Shown one piece after another: positions 26,166-35,847 of a stretch of DNA of 64,000 nucleotides. Each line of letters begins with the position of its first letter. Within the stretch, counting starts at the first letter, position 1. The DNA is from Hyphomonadaceae bacterium (GTDB taxonomy: Bacteria; Pseudomonadota; Alphaproteobacteria; Caulobacterales; Aquidulcibacteraceae): contig JAIELJ010000009.1 of assembly GCA_019753105.1 (NCBI GenBank), forward strand, positions 186,001 to 250,000. The letters run 5' to 3'. The position numbers and the translations under genes are program-made. Below the pieces are notes generated by a model. The model was not told the origin of the DNA and did no database searches. It was given only the letters and a program-made list of their open reading frames with translations.

Positions 26166-28384
26166 GAGCGCCCCTCTATCTGGAGCCTCAGCGCATTCAG
26201 CGTCACGACCATTGAGGAACCCGACATCGCGAGGGCGGCGATCAACGGGGTCAGGAAACCAGCCGCGGCCAGCGGCGCGGCGATGAGGTTATAGAGCGCG
26301 GAGAACTGGAGATTTTCACGGGCGCGCGCCTTTGCGGCCCGAGCAACATCAATGGCCTCGACCAAAGGCATCAGCGCCGCGCCCTGAATGACAATATCTG
26401 AAGCTGACTGGCTCGCCTCCAGCGCGGTGCCGGGAGAGGCAGACGCGTGCGCACACGCCAAAGCTGCCGCATCGTTCAATCCATCACCAACCATCAACGG
26501 GTATCTGCCTTGAGCCCGCAGAGCGGTGATGCGATCGACCTTGTCTCCCGGCGCGGCGCCGCCTGACCAATCGCCAATCCCGGCCGCGCGTGCGGCCACT
26601 GCGACGGCCGCGGGCCGGTCGCCCGAAATCAACTCCACCGTGATGCCGCGCGCGCCGAGCGCTTGGATGGTCTGCGCTGCATCTGCGCGGAGTGAATCGA
26701 CGAACGCGAAGCGCACGGGCGCCGCATCGCCGTGAGCGTACCAAAGCTCAGCTTCGCCGTCGGGCGCGTCGGTTTCAAGCGGTGCAGCAAAAGCGCGCCG
26801 GCCGAGGCGGCAGGCAACGCCGTCGACGACAGCCTCAATCCCCTCGCCCGGCCGCTCGATAGCGCCGCTCGCCACGGGGCCGGAGCCAGCCGCTTCTGCG
26901 AGCGCGCGCGACAGGGGATGGCGCGACGTGCGCGCAAGCGTTGCGGCCGACTGCAACGCGCTCGCATCGACACCGCCCACGAGACGCGGTCTTCCGAGAG
27001 TCAGCGTGCCGGTTTTATCCAGCACGACTGTGTCCACTTGCGCGAGCCGCTCAAGCGCATTGCCAGATTTTACAAGCACCCCGCGCTTGAATAAGCGCCC
27101 CGTAGCCACGACCTGCACCGCGGGTACTGCCAAACCAAGCGCGCAAGGACATGTGATAATCAGCACGGCCACCGCGTTCATCAGCGCAATCCGAGCGCCC
27201 ACATCGGCGATGTCGAAGCCGGCGAGACGTAGAAGCATGGGCCCCAAAAGCCAGCCAAGAAAAGTCAGCGCAGCGAGGGTATGAACAACGGGGACATAAA
27301 GCGCCGCCGCTCGATCCGCGAGCCGCACAAACGTTGCCCGCGACTGCTCGCCCGCTTCGATAAGACGCGATAGCTCAGCCAGTGTTGAATCCTGCGTGCG
27401 CGCTGTGGCGCGCATAAGCACGGGTTGGGTCAGGTTGATCGCGCCCGCAAAGATGCGATCACCGGGCTTCACGGTCTGTGGCAGCGTCTCACCGGTCAGC
27501 ATCGAACAATCGAATTCGGAGGCGCCATCGACGATCACGCCATCAACAGGAACGCCCGCTCCGGCGCTCAGCTGAAGCCGATCGCCTACCTCTATGTCGC
27601 GCGCGAGCACCGCACTGACATTGCCGTTCTTGTCGACACGCGATGCCGTCACAACTTGCAGCGCCAGCAGATCGCGGGCGGCGGTACGCGCTTGTTCGCG
27701 TAAGCGGTGGTCCAGATAGCGACCAATCAATAAGAAGAAGAGCAGCATTGTAATGCCGTCGAAATAGGCGTGCTCTCCCTGCTGAATGGTCTCCGCCACG
27801 CTGACGCTGATCGTGAGGAGAACCGCCAGTGATATCGGGACGTCCATGTTCGCGCGTCGAATACGCAGCGCTCTCCAGGCTGACTGAAAGAACGGCTGCG
27901 CTGCGTAAAGGGAAGCTGGAATCGCTATCAGCGCCGAGACCCAATGAAGCAACGTGCGCGTGCCTTCACCCATCTCGCCCTGCCCGGACCAAATGGGCAC
28001 CGAGAACATCATGATGTTCATCGCCGCAAACCCAGCGACGGCGAGGTAGCGGAGCAGCTTGCGTCCCTCATCGTCAGCCTGTCGTTTGACGTCCCCGGGA
28101 TCGAAAGCAGTGGCGGCGTAGCCAAGCCTCTGCAGAGCATCGGTGATCGCGTGCGGTTGCACCGCGCCCGGCTTCCACGCGACGCTTAGCCGAGCCGTAG
28201 AAAGATTGAGGCGCGCGTCCGCCACACCTGACATGGCGAGAAGATTGCTCTCGATTTTCTTGATGCATGCAGCGCACTTCGCACCCTTAACGAGGAGCTC
28301 CAGCACGTCGTTACCGGTCGCATCGCGCCGGACGAACGCGTCCGGATCCGGGCGAGCGACCTCGATGGGCTCTACGAACGCCAT
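26153..28384 (-). CDS. ccoI: Copper-exporting P-type ATPase CcoI (FixI)
   Basis: P1B ATPase of 743 residues that supplies copper for assembly of the cbb3 oxidase. The N-terminal HMA domain has CAAC (Cys37 and Cys40), about eight membrane spans follow, the metal path is CPC in IITCPCALGLA, and the phosphorylation site is DKTGT. The hinge is MVGDGLNDAAAL. The N-terminal His-rich stretches of some copper ATPases are absent. It overlaps fixH by 13 bases and ccoS by 13 bases, so the whole group is one unit. Confidence 0.96.
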   Translation of the reverse strand: MAFVEPIEVARPDPDAFVRRDATGNDVLELLVKGAKCAACIKKIESNLLAMSGVADARLNLSTARLSVAWKPGAVQPHAITDALQRLGYAATAFDPGDVKRQADDEGRKLLRYLAVAGFAAMNIMMFSVPIWSGQGEMGEGTRTLLHWVSALIAIPASLYAAQPFFQSAWRALRIRRANMDVPISLAVLLTISVSVAETIQQGEHAYFDGITMLLFFLLIGRYLDHRLREQARTAARDLLALQVVTASRVDKNGNVSAVLARDIEVGDRLQLSAGAGVPVDGVIVDGASEFDCSMLTGETLPQTVKPGDRIFAGAINLTQPVLMRATARTQDSTLAELSRLIEAGEQSRATFVRLADRAAALYVPVVHTLAALTFLGWLLGPMLLRLAGFDIADVGARIALMNAVAVLIITCPCALGLAVPAVQVVATGRLFKRGVLVKSGNALERLAQVDTVVLDKTGTLTLGRPRLVGGVDASALQSAATLARTSRHPLSRALAEAAGSGPVASGAIERPGEGIEAVVDGVACRLGRRAFAAPLETDAPDGEAELWYAHGDAAPVRFAFVDSLRADAAQTIQALGARGITVELISGDRPAAVAVAARAAGIGDWSGGAAPGDKVDRITALRAQGRYPLMVGDGLNDAAALACAHASASPGTALEASQSASDIVIQGAALMPLVEAIDVARAAKARARENLQFSALYNLIAAPLAAAGFLTPLIAALAMSGSSMVVTLNALRLQIEGRSWTS

Positions 28385-28860
28385 ATCAATACCGATTCAA
28401 AAGTCCGCGTGCTCTCATTACGCTGGGCTTGCGCCCGCAAACGCCATTGACCGGTGGCTAACGCACCTGGCTCTGCCTCATATCGTCCATCGCCTACCTC
28501 GACGAATGACAAGTCCCGATCCTCGCGCGCCGTGGCCGGCCTTTGCAGCACGCCGGTGATTGTGGCGCCGCGGATTGGCTCGCCGTCCGGTGCCTGGATA
28601 CTGATTTCGAGAACCGGCGCGCCATCACGTTCTGCGAGCGCGGCGACCGCAGTCCATCCTACAGCCGTCTCCGCGCGACGTTGGGCCAGCGTGTCGTTGT
28701 AGTGTATTCCCTGCAGATACGAGCGCCGGACATCCTCGCCGGGAAATGACCGCACCGCGATGACGGCGAACGCGACGTTGACGGCGATTATCGCGCCGAA
28801 AAAAACCAGCATCGAAGCCAGCACGTGCCAGCCACGAACGCGAAAAGGTGCGGCCGTCAT
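28372..28860 (-). CDS. fixH: FixH family cytochrome oxidase assembly protein
   Basis: 162-residue membrane-anchored periplasmic protein. The N-terminal WHVLASMLVFFGAIIAVNVAFAVIA span is characteristic, followed by YLQGIHYNDTLAQRRAE, then a beta-rich domain (EISIQAPDGEPIRGATI) of the FixH/CcoH type. It overlaps ccoG by four bases and is expected to take part in stabilising the cbb3 assembly intermediates. Confidence 0.93.
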   Translation of the reverse strand: MTAAPFRVRGWHVLASMLVFFGAIIAVNVAFAVIAVRSFPGEDVRRSYLQGIHYNDTLAQRRAETAVGWTAVAALAERDGAPVLEISIQAPDGEPIRGATITGVLQRPATAREDRDLSFVEVGDGRYEAEPGALATGQWRLRAQAQRNESTRTFESVLIWRS

Positions 28861-30344
28861 TGCTCTCCTCCTGCCAAGAACGCGCTCGGGCTGGCTGCGA
28901 GGTCACCCGTCTCTACGTCACGAAGAGTGAACGTAAGATCGTGCGAACCCGACGACAGCGTGTTCGGCGCAATGACGTGCAGGCGCACCGCGCTCACACG
29001 ATCGGCCTGAGCGGTCACAACGATCTCGCCCTCTGCGCTGACATTGGGGGCCTGCAATCTTGCAGCCGTGAGACCCGCAATCGTGATCGCCACTTGGCGC
29101 GGGCGATCAGTCATGTTCATGATTTTGACCACATAGTCGTTGCGGATCGAGCCGTCGGCGAGACGTACGAAGGGCGGACTGCGATCGCGGATAACATTGA
29201 GATCGAGCGTGTCGCGCGTGGAAAGGCCATAGAGCATCACGGCGCCAACGATCGCCAGCAGCACGCCATAGATGATTGTGCGCGGCCGGATCAGGCGGTA
29301 GCTCGCATGCTGCCCGGACTGCCGACGCTGCTGATTGGCGTAGCTGTCATAGGCGATCAGTCCGCGTGGTCGCCCCACCTTGTCCATGACTGCATCGCAC
29401 GCATCGATGCAGAGCGCACAATTGATGCACTCGAGTTGATCGCCATCGCGGATGTCGATGCCTTGCGGACAAACCGCCACGCATTGGTGGCAGTCGATGC
29501 AATCGCCCCGCCCCTCCCAGGTATCGTTCTTCTTGTGTGGGCTGCGTGGCTCGCCGCGATCGGCGCGATAGGTAACGGAGAGCGCGTCTTTATCGATCAT
29601 TGCCGCCTGGATGCGCGGCCAGGGACACATATAGGTGCAGACCTGCTCGCGCATTGTGCCAGCTAGAGCGTAGGTCGTGAACGTCAGTATCCCGACAAAC
29701 AGATATGCAGAAGTCGACGCCGTGCCTGTAAACAACTCGCGAAAGAGCGTTGGCGCGTCGGCAAAGTAGAACACCCACGCGCCACCGGTCGCCGCGGCGA
29801 TCATAAGCCAGACGATGTGTTTACCGGCTTTGCGGCCCACCTTCTCCAGCGATAGCGGCGCTTTGTCCAAGCGCATGCGAGCGTTCCTGTCGCCCTCGAA
29901 CAGCCGCTCTACATAAATGAAAAGATCAGTCCAAACCGTCTGCGGACACGCATACCCGCACCAGACGCGTCCAAACATCGCTGATGAAAGGAATATCCCG
30001 AACGCGCCAAGGATCAGCAGCCCGGTGATGTAGTACACCTCCTGCGGCCAAAGCTCGATGAAGAAAAAGTAGAAGCGAGAATGCTCGAAATCGACGAGCA
30101 CGGCTTGATCGACACGGCCAGCGCCACGATCCCAGCGAAGCCAAGGCGTAACGTAATAGATGGCGAGCAACACGATCATCGCCGCCCATTTCAGATTCCG
30201 AAACACGCCGTGCGCGAGTTTTGGATAAATCTGCTCACGCTTTTTGTAGAGCTCACGATAGCTCTTGGAGTTCACCGGCGCTGCATCGACGGCAAGCTCG
30301 CCGTTCTGCGCCGCCGGTTTCGGAATCAACGTCACCTTGCTCAT
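28857..30344 (-). CDS. ccoG: Cytochrome c oxidase accessory protein CcoG (FixG/RdxA)
   Basis: 495 residues from the ATG at 30344 (MSKVTLIP). Membrane ferredoxin-like protein with about five spans and two 4Fe-4S motifs, CIDCHQCVAVC and CINCALCIDAC, plus the early CGYACPQ and CTYMCPW cysteines. A C-terminal Ig-like domain is in the periplasm. It probably reduces copper in the cbb3 assembly path. It sits ten bases downstream of ccoP. Confidence 0.95.
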   Translation of the reverse strand: MSKVTLIPKPAAQNGELAVDAAPVNSKSYRELYKKREQIYPKLAHGVFRNLKWAAMIVLLAIYYVTPWLRWDRGAGRVDQAVLVDFEHSRFYFFFIELWPQEVYYITGLLILGAFGIFLSSAMFGRVWCGYACPQTVWTDLFIYVERLFEGDRNARMRLDKAPLSLEKVGRKAGKHIVWLMIAAATGGAWVFYFADAPTLFRELFTGTASTSAYLFVGILTFTTYALAGTMREQVCTYMCPWPRIQAAMIDKDALSVTYRADRGEPRSPHKKNDTWEGRGDCIDCHQCVAVCPQGIDIRDGDQLECINCALCIDACDAVMDKVGRPRGLIAYDSYANQQRRQSGQHASYRLIRPRTIIYGVLLAIVGAVMLYGLSTRDTLDLNVIRDRSPPFVRLADGSIRNDYVVKIMNMTDRPRQVAITIAGLTAARLQAPNVSAEGEIVVTAQADRVSAVRLHVIAPNTLSSGSHDLTFTLRDVETGDLAASPSAFLAGGEQ

Positions 30345-30354
30345 CGCTGCTGAC

Positions 30355-31302
30355 TTAGCGCAGCGGGGCCGGCGTGGTTTGCGATGGCTCAACTGGCGCT
30401 GCGGCGGGCGCTGGTGGAGGCGCATCAGCCTCGCCACCGCCAAGATCGTGGACGTAATACGCCAACGCCCTCAACGTACCCGCATCGAACCGCTCACCCC
30501 AAGCCGGCATGACGCCGCCTCGGCCCAGCTCTATCTGGCGGCGGATCTCCGCGCGCGATCCGCCATAGAGCCAAACATCATCGACGAGACTCGGCGCGCC
30601 AAGGGTGCGGTCGCCAGCGCCAGTTGCGCCGTGACAGACACCGCACTGCTCTTGATACACGGCGGCGCCGCGTCCAGCCGCAATGGTGTTCGCCTCTAGC
30701 CGGTTGTTCGCCGCAGAGATCGAGATGACGTACTCAGTCACGTCGCCGATCTGCTGGGCGCTCAGGATGCCGCTTCCAAACGCCGGCATCAGGGACATGC
30801 GGGTATCCGGATGATCGGAACGGATACCGACCTGCAGCGTGCGTTCGATATCTGACATCGCGCCGCCCCAGATCCAAACATCGTCCGCCAATACGGGGAA
30901 GCCGGGCGCACCTGCGCCGCCAGCGCCGTGGCACGTCGCGCAATAATCGCCGAATACGGAAGCGCCCGCCGCGCGTGCGAACTGCTGGAGTTCCGGATCG
31001 CCGGCGATGTCTGTACTGGTCGCTGTTGCGAGGCGCTCGAACATTGGCGCGCGCGCAGATCGGAGCCCTTGCACATCAGCCGCTACGTTGGCGCGGTCAG
31101 ACCAACCGAGGATACCCTTGGTGTAACCATTGCCTATCGGCCAAGCGGGCATCAAGACCCAGTAAATGATCGCGGCGACGATCGTCGCGTAGAAGATGAA
31201 GAGCCACCAGCGCGGCAGCGGCGTGTCGAGCTCCTTGAGCCCGTCCCACTCGTGGCCAGTCGTTTCCGTACCGCTGACTTCATCGCGTTCACGATTGGTC
31301 AT
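30355..31302 (-). CDS. ccoP: cbb3-type cytochrome c oxidase subunit III (CcoP)
   Basis: Di-heme membrane cytochrome of 315 residues. One N-terminal span (WWLFIFYATIVAAIIYWVLM) and two CxxCH sites, CATCH and CGVCH, each followed by a Met ligand region (LMPAFG, VMPAWG). It takes electrons from soluble cytochromes c to the oxidase. The ATG at 31302 shares bases with the ccoQ stop; a GTG at 31305 is an alternative. The C-terminus has a Pro/Ala-rich tail of about 25 residues that looks clade-specific. Confidence 0.96.
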   Translation of the reverse strand: MTNRERDEVSGTETTGHEWDGLKELDTPLPRWWLFIFYATIVAAIIYWVLMPAWPIGNGYTKGILGWSDRANVAADVQGLRSARAPMFERLATATSTDIAGDPELQQFARAAGASVFGDYCATCHGAGGAGAPGFPVLADDVWIWGGAMSDIERTLQVGIRSDHPDTRMSLMPAFGSGILSAQQIGDVTEYVISISAANNRLEANTIAAGRGAAVYQEQCGVCHGATGAGDRTLGAPSLVDDVWLYGGSRAEIRRQIELGRGGVMPAWGERFDAGTLRALAYYVHDLGGGEADAPPPAPAAAPVEPSQTTPAPLR

Positions 31303-31457
31303 CACTCATCCCCATCATGCAGTGGCGCCGCGGCGGCTCGCTTGAATTTGTCCTGGTTGCCGGGCCACAGCGCGTACGCCAGCACGATCGCAAACAGTGT
31401 GGTTAGCAGGCCAAGACCCCAGGTTTGTGCGATCTGCGTTGCGAGTTCGTAGGTCAT
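31302..31457 (-). CDS. ccoQ: cbb3-type cytochrome c oxidase subunit IV (CcoQ)
   Basis: 51-residue single-span subunit with TWGLGLLTTLFAIVLAYALWPGNQDKF, the typical YALWPxN signature, and an acidic end. A strong GGAGG lies just before the ATG at 31457. It stabilises the oxidase core and is coupled to ccoP. Confidence 0.94.
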   Translation of the reverse strand: MTYELATQIAQTWGLGLLTTLFAIVLAYALWPGNQDKFKRAAAAPLHDGDE

Positions 31458-31461
31458 CACG

Positions 31462-32196
31462 TTACCTCCGGTTCTCGGGCGCTTCGGCCTGATAAGTCTC
31501 GAAATCCACGCCTGTGCCGAGCATCTGCAGGTACGCGATGAGCGCATCCATCTCGGTCACGCGCCCCGGATTGCCGTCGAAATCACGCTGAAGCGCAGTG
31601 GGATAGCGTTGGGTGAAATCGAAGGCGTGATCGTCAAGCGGGTTAGCTTGGGCGCGCGCATCCACCACGGCATTTGCGAGCTGCTCATCCGTGTACGGAA
31701 CGCTGAGCATCCGATTGACGCGCAGATGATCGCCCATGCGCGACATGTTCAAATCCGCGTTCGCCAGGAATGCGTATGGCGGCATGACGGATTCCGGCAC
31801 GACAGAGCGCGGATCGAGCAAGTGAGCGCGATGCCATTCATCCGAATAACGGCCGCCGACGCGCGCTAGATCCGGCCCGGTACGCTTTGAGCCCCATTGA
31901 AACGGGTGATCGTACATGCTCTCGGCGGCGAGCGAGTAATGGCCGTACCGCTCCACTTCATCGCGCAACGGGCGGATCATCTGCGAGTGGCACGTGTAGC
32001 AGCCCTCGCGAATGTAGACTTGCCGTCCAGCTAGTTCGAGCGGCGTGTAGGGGCGGACGCCTTCGACCCGCTCAATCGTAGACTCGATGAAGAAGAGCGG
32101 CGTGATTTGCACGAGCCCGCCGATCGAGACGACGACGAGAATGCCGATGAGCAGGATGAGCGTGTGGCGCTCGAACCATTTGTGAAAGTTCCACAT
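31462..32196 (-). CDS. ccoO: cbb3-type cytochrome c oxidase subunit II (CcoO)
   Basis: Mono-heme membrane cytochrome, 244 residues. An N-terminal anchor ([19 protein letters not shown]) is followed by heme site CYTCH and the Met region MPPYAFL. Length and layout are normal. It lies four bases upstream of ccoQ. Confidence 0.96.
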   Translation of the reverse strand: MWNFHKWFERHTLILLIGILVVVSIGGLVQITPLFFIESTIERVEGVRPYTPLELAGRQVYIREGCYTCHSQMIRPLRDEVERYGHYSLAAESMYDHPFQWGSKRTGPDLARVGGRYSDEWHRAHLLDPRSVVPESVMPPYAFLANADLNMSRMGDHLRVNRMLSVPYTDEQLANAVVDARAQANPLDDHAFDFTQRYPTALQRDFDGNPGRVTEMDALIAYLQMLGTGVDFETYQAEAPENRR

Positions 32197-32205
32197 GTGC
32201 GCCCC

Positions 32206-33852
32206 CTATTCCGCAGCCACAGGTGCGCCAGCTGCCGGCACGTCGCGCGGACGTTCAAGCGCTGGCTCTTTGCTCGTAGCGGTACGCCACAAATTGTAGG
32301 CCATGATCAAAGCGCCGAGCAGGAACAGCAGGCCACCACCGGCGCGGATGATGTAGTACAGGTGCATGGCCTCGACGGACTCGACGAACGAGTATTCGAG
32401 GAAACCGAACTCGTTATACGCGCGCCACATCAAGCCCTGCATGATGCCCGCAACCCACATCGACGTGATGTAAAGCACGATGCCGATGGTCGAGAGCCAG
32501 AAGTGCCACTCGACGAGCGCGTGTGAGACTTGTTTCTTCTTCCAAAGCCACGGCGTCAGGCAGTAGAGCGCGCCGAAGCTCACGAAACCAACCCAACCCA
32601 GCGCGCCCGAGTGAACGTGACCGATGGTCCAGTCCGTATAATGGGAGAGCGAGTTGACGGCGCGGATCGACATCACCGGCCCTTCGAACGTCGACATGCC
32701 GTAGAATGCGACCGACACAACCAACATGCGCAGCACAGGATCAGTGCGCAGCTTGTCCCATGCGCCGGAGAGCGTCATGAGGCCGTTGATCATGCCACCC
32801 CAGCTCGGCATCCAAAGCATGATCGAGAACGTGGCGCCCAGCGTTTGCGCCCATTGCGGCAAAGCCGTGTAGTGCAAGTGGTGCGGGCCGGCCCAGATGT
32901 AGAGAAAGATCAGCGCCCAGAAGTGGATGATCGAGAGCCGGTAAGAATAGACCGGGCGATCTGCCTGCTTCGGGATGAAGTAGTACATGATGCCAAGGAA
33001 GCCGGCAGTGAGGAAGAAGCCGACAGCGTTGTGGCCGTACCACCATTGCGTCAGCGCATCCTGCACGCCGGAGAACAGCGAATAGCTGAACCAGCCGCTG
33101 AAGCTCACCGGGATGGCAAGATTGTTGATGATGTGCAGCATCGCGATGGTGACGATGAACGCCAGATAGAACCAGTTCGCGACGTAGATATGCTTCTCTT
33201 GCCGCTTCCAGATCGTGCCGAGGAAGACGAGCAAGTAGGCGACCCAAACGATGGTCAGCCAAATGTCCGTGTACCAGGGCAGCTCGGCATATTCGCGACC
33301 CTGCGTGATGCCGAGCAGGTAGCCTGTGCCGGCGAGCACGATGACGAGCTGAAAGCCCCAGAAGACGAACCAAGGCCACAGGCCGCCGGCCAGTCGTGCG
33401 CGGCATGTGCGCTGGACGACGTAGAAGCTCGTCGCGATCAGGACATTACCGCCGAAGGCGAAGATAACTGCATTCGTATGCAGCGGGCGCAAACGGCCAA
33501 AGTTGAGCCATCCAAAGTCTTCGAAGTAGAAGATGTTTGGAAAAGCCAATTGCGCAGCAATCACAACGCCGACGAGAAAGCCCGCTATGCCCCAGAACAT
33601 TGAGGCGACCACGCCGGCCTTGATCACGCCGTTCTCATAGCGCGTAGGAGGTTCGGCACGATCCTGCCCAATGTAGAAGAAGAGCATCAAAGCGCCGGCG
33701 AGGAACGCGACGAGCGCGGTCCACATCTGAATCGAGAATGCCCGGTCGGTCGCGTTCGCCGCGCCCCACACCGCATAGAATGCGCCAGCGGCGATGATCG
33801 TGCCGATCGCCATTGCGTCGATTCGGCTGCCTGGCTTTGCAACTGCCGTCAT
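32206..33852 (-). CDS. ccoN: cbb3-type cytochrome c oxidase subunit I (CcoN)
   Basis: Catalytic heme-copper oxidase subunit, 548 residues from the ATG at 33852, which is preceded by GGGGGGCAG. About twelve spans. It contains the binuclear-centre histidine region [16 protein letters not shown], the copper His pair [13 protein letters not shown], and [12 protein letters not shown] near the low-spin heme. It reduces O2 to water with high affinity. It is the first gene of the operon; a FixK/FNR box lies 77 bases upstream. Confidence 0.97.
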   Translation of the reverse strand: MTAVAKPGSRIDAMAIGTIIAAGAFYAVWGAANATDRAFSIQMWTALVAFLAGALMLFFYIGQDRAEPPTRYENGVIKAGVVASMFWGIAGFLVGVVIAAQLAFPNIFYFEDFGWLNFGRLRPLHTNAVIFAFGGNVLIATSFYVVQRTCRARLAGGLWPWFVFWGFQLVIVLAGTGYLLGITQGREYAELPWYTDIWLTIVWVAYLLVFLGTIWKRQEKHIYVANWFYLAFIVTIAMLHIINNLAIPVSFSGWFSYSLFSGVQDALTQWWYGHNAVGFFLTAGFLGIMYYFIPKQADRPVYSYRLSIIHFWALIFLYIWAGPHHLHYTALPQWAQTLGATFSIMLWMPSWGGMINGLMTLSGAWDKLRTDPVLRMLVVSVAFYGMSTFEGPVMSIRAVNSLSHYTDWTIGHVHSGALGWVGFVSFGALYCLTPWLWKKKQVSHALVEWHFWLSTIGIVLYITSMWVAGIMQGLMWRAYNEFGFLEYSFVESVEAMHLYYIIRAGGGLLFLLGALIMAYNLWRTATSKEPALERPRDVPAAGAPVAAE

Positions 33853-33922
33853 GCACTGCCCCCCGTAGGACGCGCGCGCGTCCAATGATGGATGGCGCTA
33901 TCAGCGCTCGCGTGAAAGCGAT

Positions 33923-33936
33923 TTGATTTGCGTCAA
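33923..33936. promoter_or_regulatory. FixK/FNR box in the ccoN divergent promoter region
   Basis: TTGATTTGCGTCAA matches the TTGA-N6-TCAA consensus exactly. It lies between ccoN (minus) and the small membrane protein gene at 33989 (plus), centred about 77 bases before the ccoN start and 60 before the other. A FixK-type regulator gene is encoded at 39374. It implies induction of the oxidase at low oxygen. Confidence 0.8.
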
Positions 33937-33988
33937 CGTCGGCTGTGCGCTTCGGCGCTAAGGGCAATCTGTCGCGGGGAGAGTGCTG

Positions 33989-34258
33989 ATGCGCCAGAGT
34001 CGAGAGCAAGTTTACGCAGCGTTGGTGCTCGCCGGCGCTGCTGCCCTGTGGCCGGCTATTCTATGCTCTGTGACCGACGCCCTGCGCACGCCGTACGAGC
34101 GCGCGTTGACAAGCGCATGGTGCGGCTCGACGCCCGCTAGCGTCGAGTTTCTTGGGCATTGCGCAGCTTGCTGGGGAGGTGCAGCGACCCTCGCGATCGC
34201 CGCATTGCTTGTAGCGTTCGCGCCTAATCGGCCGCGGGCTCTGCGAGGCGCAACTTAA
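33989..34258 (+). CDS. Small hypothetical membrane protein divergent from ccoN
   Basis: 89 residues from the ATG at 33989, with GGGGAGAG upstream. Two hydrophobic spans (VYAALVLAGAAALWPAILC and CAACWGGAATLAIAALLVAFA) joined by a short loop; the second span starts at HCAACWGG, a Cys pair near the membrane surface that could bind metal or form a disulfide. It shares the FixK-type box with ccoN, so it may be part of the low-oxygen regulon. No known family recognised. It overlaps the 3' end of the convergent META-domain gene. Confidence 0.6.
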   Translation: MRQSREQVYAALVLAGAAALWPAILCSVTDALRTPYERALTSAWCGSTPASVEFLGHCAACWGGAATLAIAALLVAFAPNRPRALRGAT

Positions 34259-34649
34259 GCAGCGCCTCGCTGCCTTGCTGTGCTGGAAGCAATTCGAGGG
34301 ACGCTCCGCGCCGTATGTGGCGCTGTACATTCGGAAGCACCGCCAGAAGTCGCGCCTCGTCCGTGGCGGCCTCAGCGCTCGGACACTCGGCCTGTTGCTC
34401 GCTGATCGCACCGATCGAGAGCGAGTCACTGAACGTGCTGAGTGGCGCACTGAAGGCATTGCAGCCGCTGAAGCCGCTGACGACTCCTTGCGCGGTGTCC
34501 AGCTCAAGCCACACGTCGACACCCTGACCGAGCGAGGCGCCCGCGATTTCTTGCACATCCCACCGACCATCTAGATCGTCCGATGCATTGTGTGCGGGCT
34601 CGCACGCCACCAAGGCCAAAGCGGCAACGGCCAGTAACGTCAGTCTCAT
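34224..34649 (-). CDS. META-domain (HslJ-like) lipoprotein
   Basis: 141 residues from the ATG at 34649 with a GAGGAG site. Lipobox ALALVAC gives a lipid anchor. The mature protein contains the META fold: DLDGRWDVQEIAG, SGFSGCNAFSAPLS with the conserved G-C-N, and QQAECPSAE with the second Cys. Function is unclear; relatives are linked to heat stress and outer-membrane homeostasis. It is coupled by four bases to the upstream 145-aa membrane gene. Confidence 0.85.
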   Translation of the reverse strand: MRLTLLAVAALALVACEPAHNASDDLDGRWDVQEIAGASLGQGVDVWLELDTAQGVVSGFSGCNAFSAPLSTFSDSLSIGAISEQQAECPSAEAATDEARLLAVLPNVQRHIRRGASLELLPAQQGSEALLKLRLAEPAAD

Positions 34650-35083
34650 GACTCGCTCCTCAGCTCTCTGAGCCTCATCCACAGAGGCATCAGTGTGAAA
34701 ATGATCAGCGTCACCGCATAGATGTAGCCAGGCGGCGAAGCGAAGTACGCAATCTGCTCGCTCAGCGTCATTCCGCGCAGGCCAAATCCAACCGCGAGAT
34801 CGGCGACCTGTTGCAGTATGAGCGCCACGACGCCGATCGCCAGAAAGGCCGGCCACCTGCCTTCAACACCAATCCAACGCGGCGCCCAGGTGGCGGCAAA
34901 CATCATGGCCACCACCAAGAAAGGCGTTTCCACCAAAACCGCGATGGTCTTGCCGAGCCATGGTTCAACCCACAGGACGCGCACGGGTCCCAGCAAAAAT
35001 CCGACGGCGAAGACGATTCCAAAGTACAGTGCGGCGGCCCACAGAACGCGCGTTGTTGAGGTCGCGGGCGAGGAAGCGGTCAT
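34646..35083 (-). CDS. Hypothetical four-span membrane protein
   Basis: 145 residues with four predicted spans (ALYFGIVFAVGFLLGPVRV, VETPFLVVAMMFAATWA, PAFLAIGVVALILQQVADLAVG, GYIYAVTLIIFTLMPLWM). It overlaps the SDR stop and the lipoprotein start by four bases on each side, so the three are coupled. No family recognised. Confidence 0.65.
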   Translation of the reverse strand: MTASSPATSTTRVLWAAALYFGIVFAVGFLLGPVRVLWVEPWLGKTIAVLVETPFLVVAMMFAATWAPRWIGVEGRWPAFLAIGVVALILQQVADLAVGFGLRGMTLSEQIAYFASPPGYIYAVTLIIFTLMPLWMRLRELRSES

Positions 35084-35838
35084 TGTGCGGTGTAGCCGCC
35101 ATCCACGACGAGCTCCGCGCCGGTGACAAATCTCGATTCATCCGACGCCAAGTAGAGCACTGCGTGCGCGATGTCGTCGGGCTCGCCAGCGTGGCCGATA
35201 GGATGCATGGCGGCAGCGGCAGCGTCAGCCGACGTGCTGCCGCGTTCACCTAGGACGTCCTCCAACATCGGAGTCCATATTCCGCCGGGATGTACCGAGT
35301 TTATTCGGATACGGGCTTTCGCGTACTCGATGGCAGCGGCCTTCGTGAAAGCGCGCACGGCGCCTTTGCTCGCCCCATACGCAGATAGGCGCTCGAAGCC
35401 AACGAGCCCTGCGATGGAGGAAATGTTGATGATTGAGCCGCCTCTTCCCTTCATCGCGACGATCGCGGCGCGGGTGCCGAGAAAAACGCCGTCGCAATTG
35501 ACAGACATAAGCCAGCGCCAGCGCTCTAGCGTTGTCTGTTCGATGCTCGCATTGAAGAGGACGCCTGCATTATTGACCAACACATCAAGTCCGCCGAAAC
35601 GGCGATTGGCGGCGTCCAGCGCGTTCGTCCAATCTGCTTCGCTGGCTACATCGTGATGGATGAAAATGGCCTCGCCGCCGGCCGTGATGATTTCATCGGC
35701 GACCGCGCGGCCCTCCGGGTCCCGCACGTCTGTGAGAATGACCTTGGCCCCCTCGCGCGCGAGCATGATGGAGGTTGCGCGCCCAATGCCTGAACTGGCG
35801 CCAGTGACGAGCGCAATCTTGCCGGCTGCACGTCCCAT
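35080..35838 (-). CDS. SDR family oxidoreductase
   Basis: Classical short-chain dehydrogenase of 252 residues. Cofactor motif TGASSGIG (about residues 12-19), then NNAG, catalytic Ser in NISSIAG, and YGASKGA with Tyr-x-x-x-Lys; the ending is VTGAELVVDGGY. An Asp after the second strand (ILTDVRD) points to NAD(H) preference. GGAG precedes the ATG. Substrate unknown. It is the second gene after a universal stress protein in an operon near the FixLJ genes. Confidence 0.88.
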   Translation of the reverse strand: MGRAAGKIALVTGASSGIGRATSIMLAREGAKVILTDVRDPEGRAVADEIITAGGEAIFIHHDVASEADWTNALDAANRRFGGLDVLVNNAGVLFNASIEQTTLERWRWLMSVNCDGVFLGTRAAIVAMKGRGGSIINISSIAGLVGFERLSAYGASKGAVRAFTKAAAIEYAKARIRINSVHPGGIWTPMLEDVLGERGSTSADAAAAAMHPIGHAGEPDDIAHAVLYLASDESRFVTGAELVVDGGYTAQ

Positions 35839-35847
35839 CCGGCTCTC

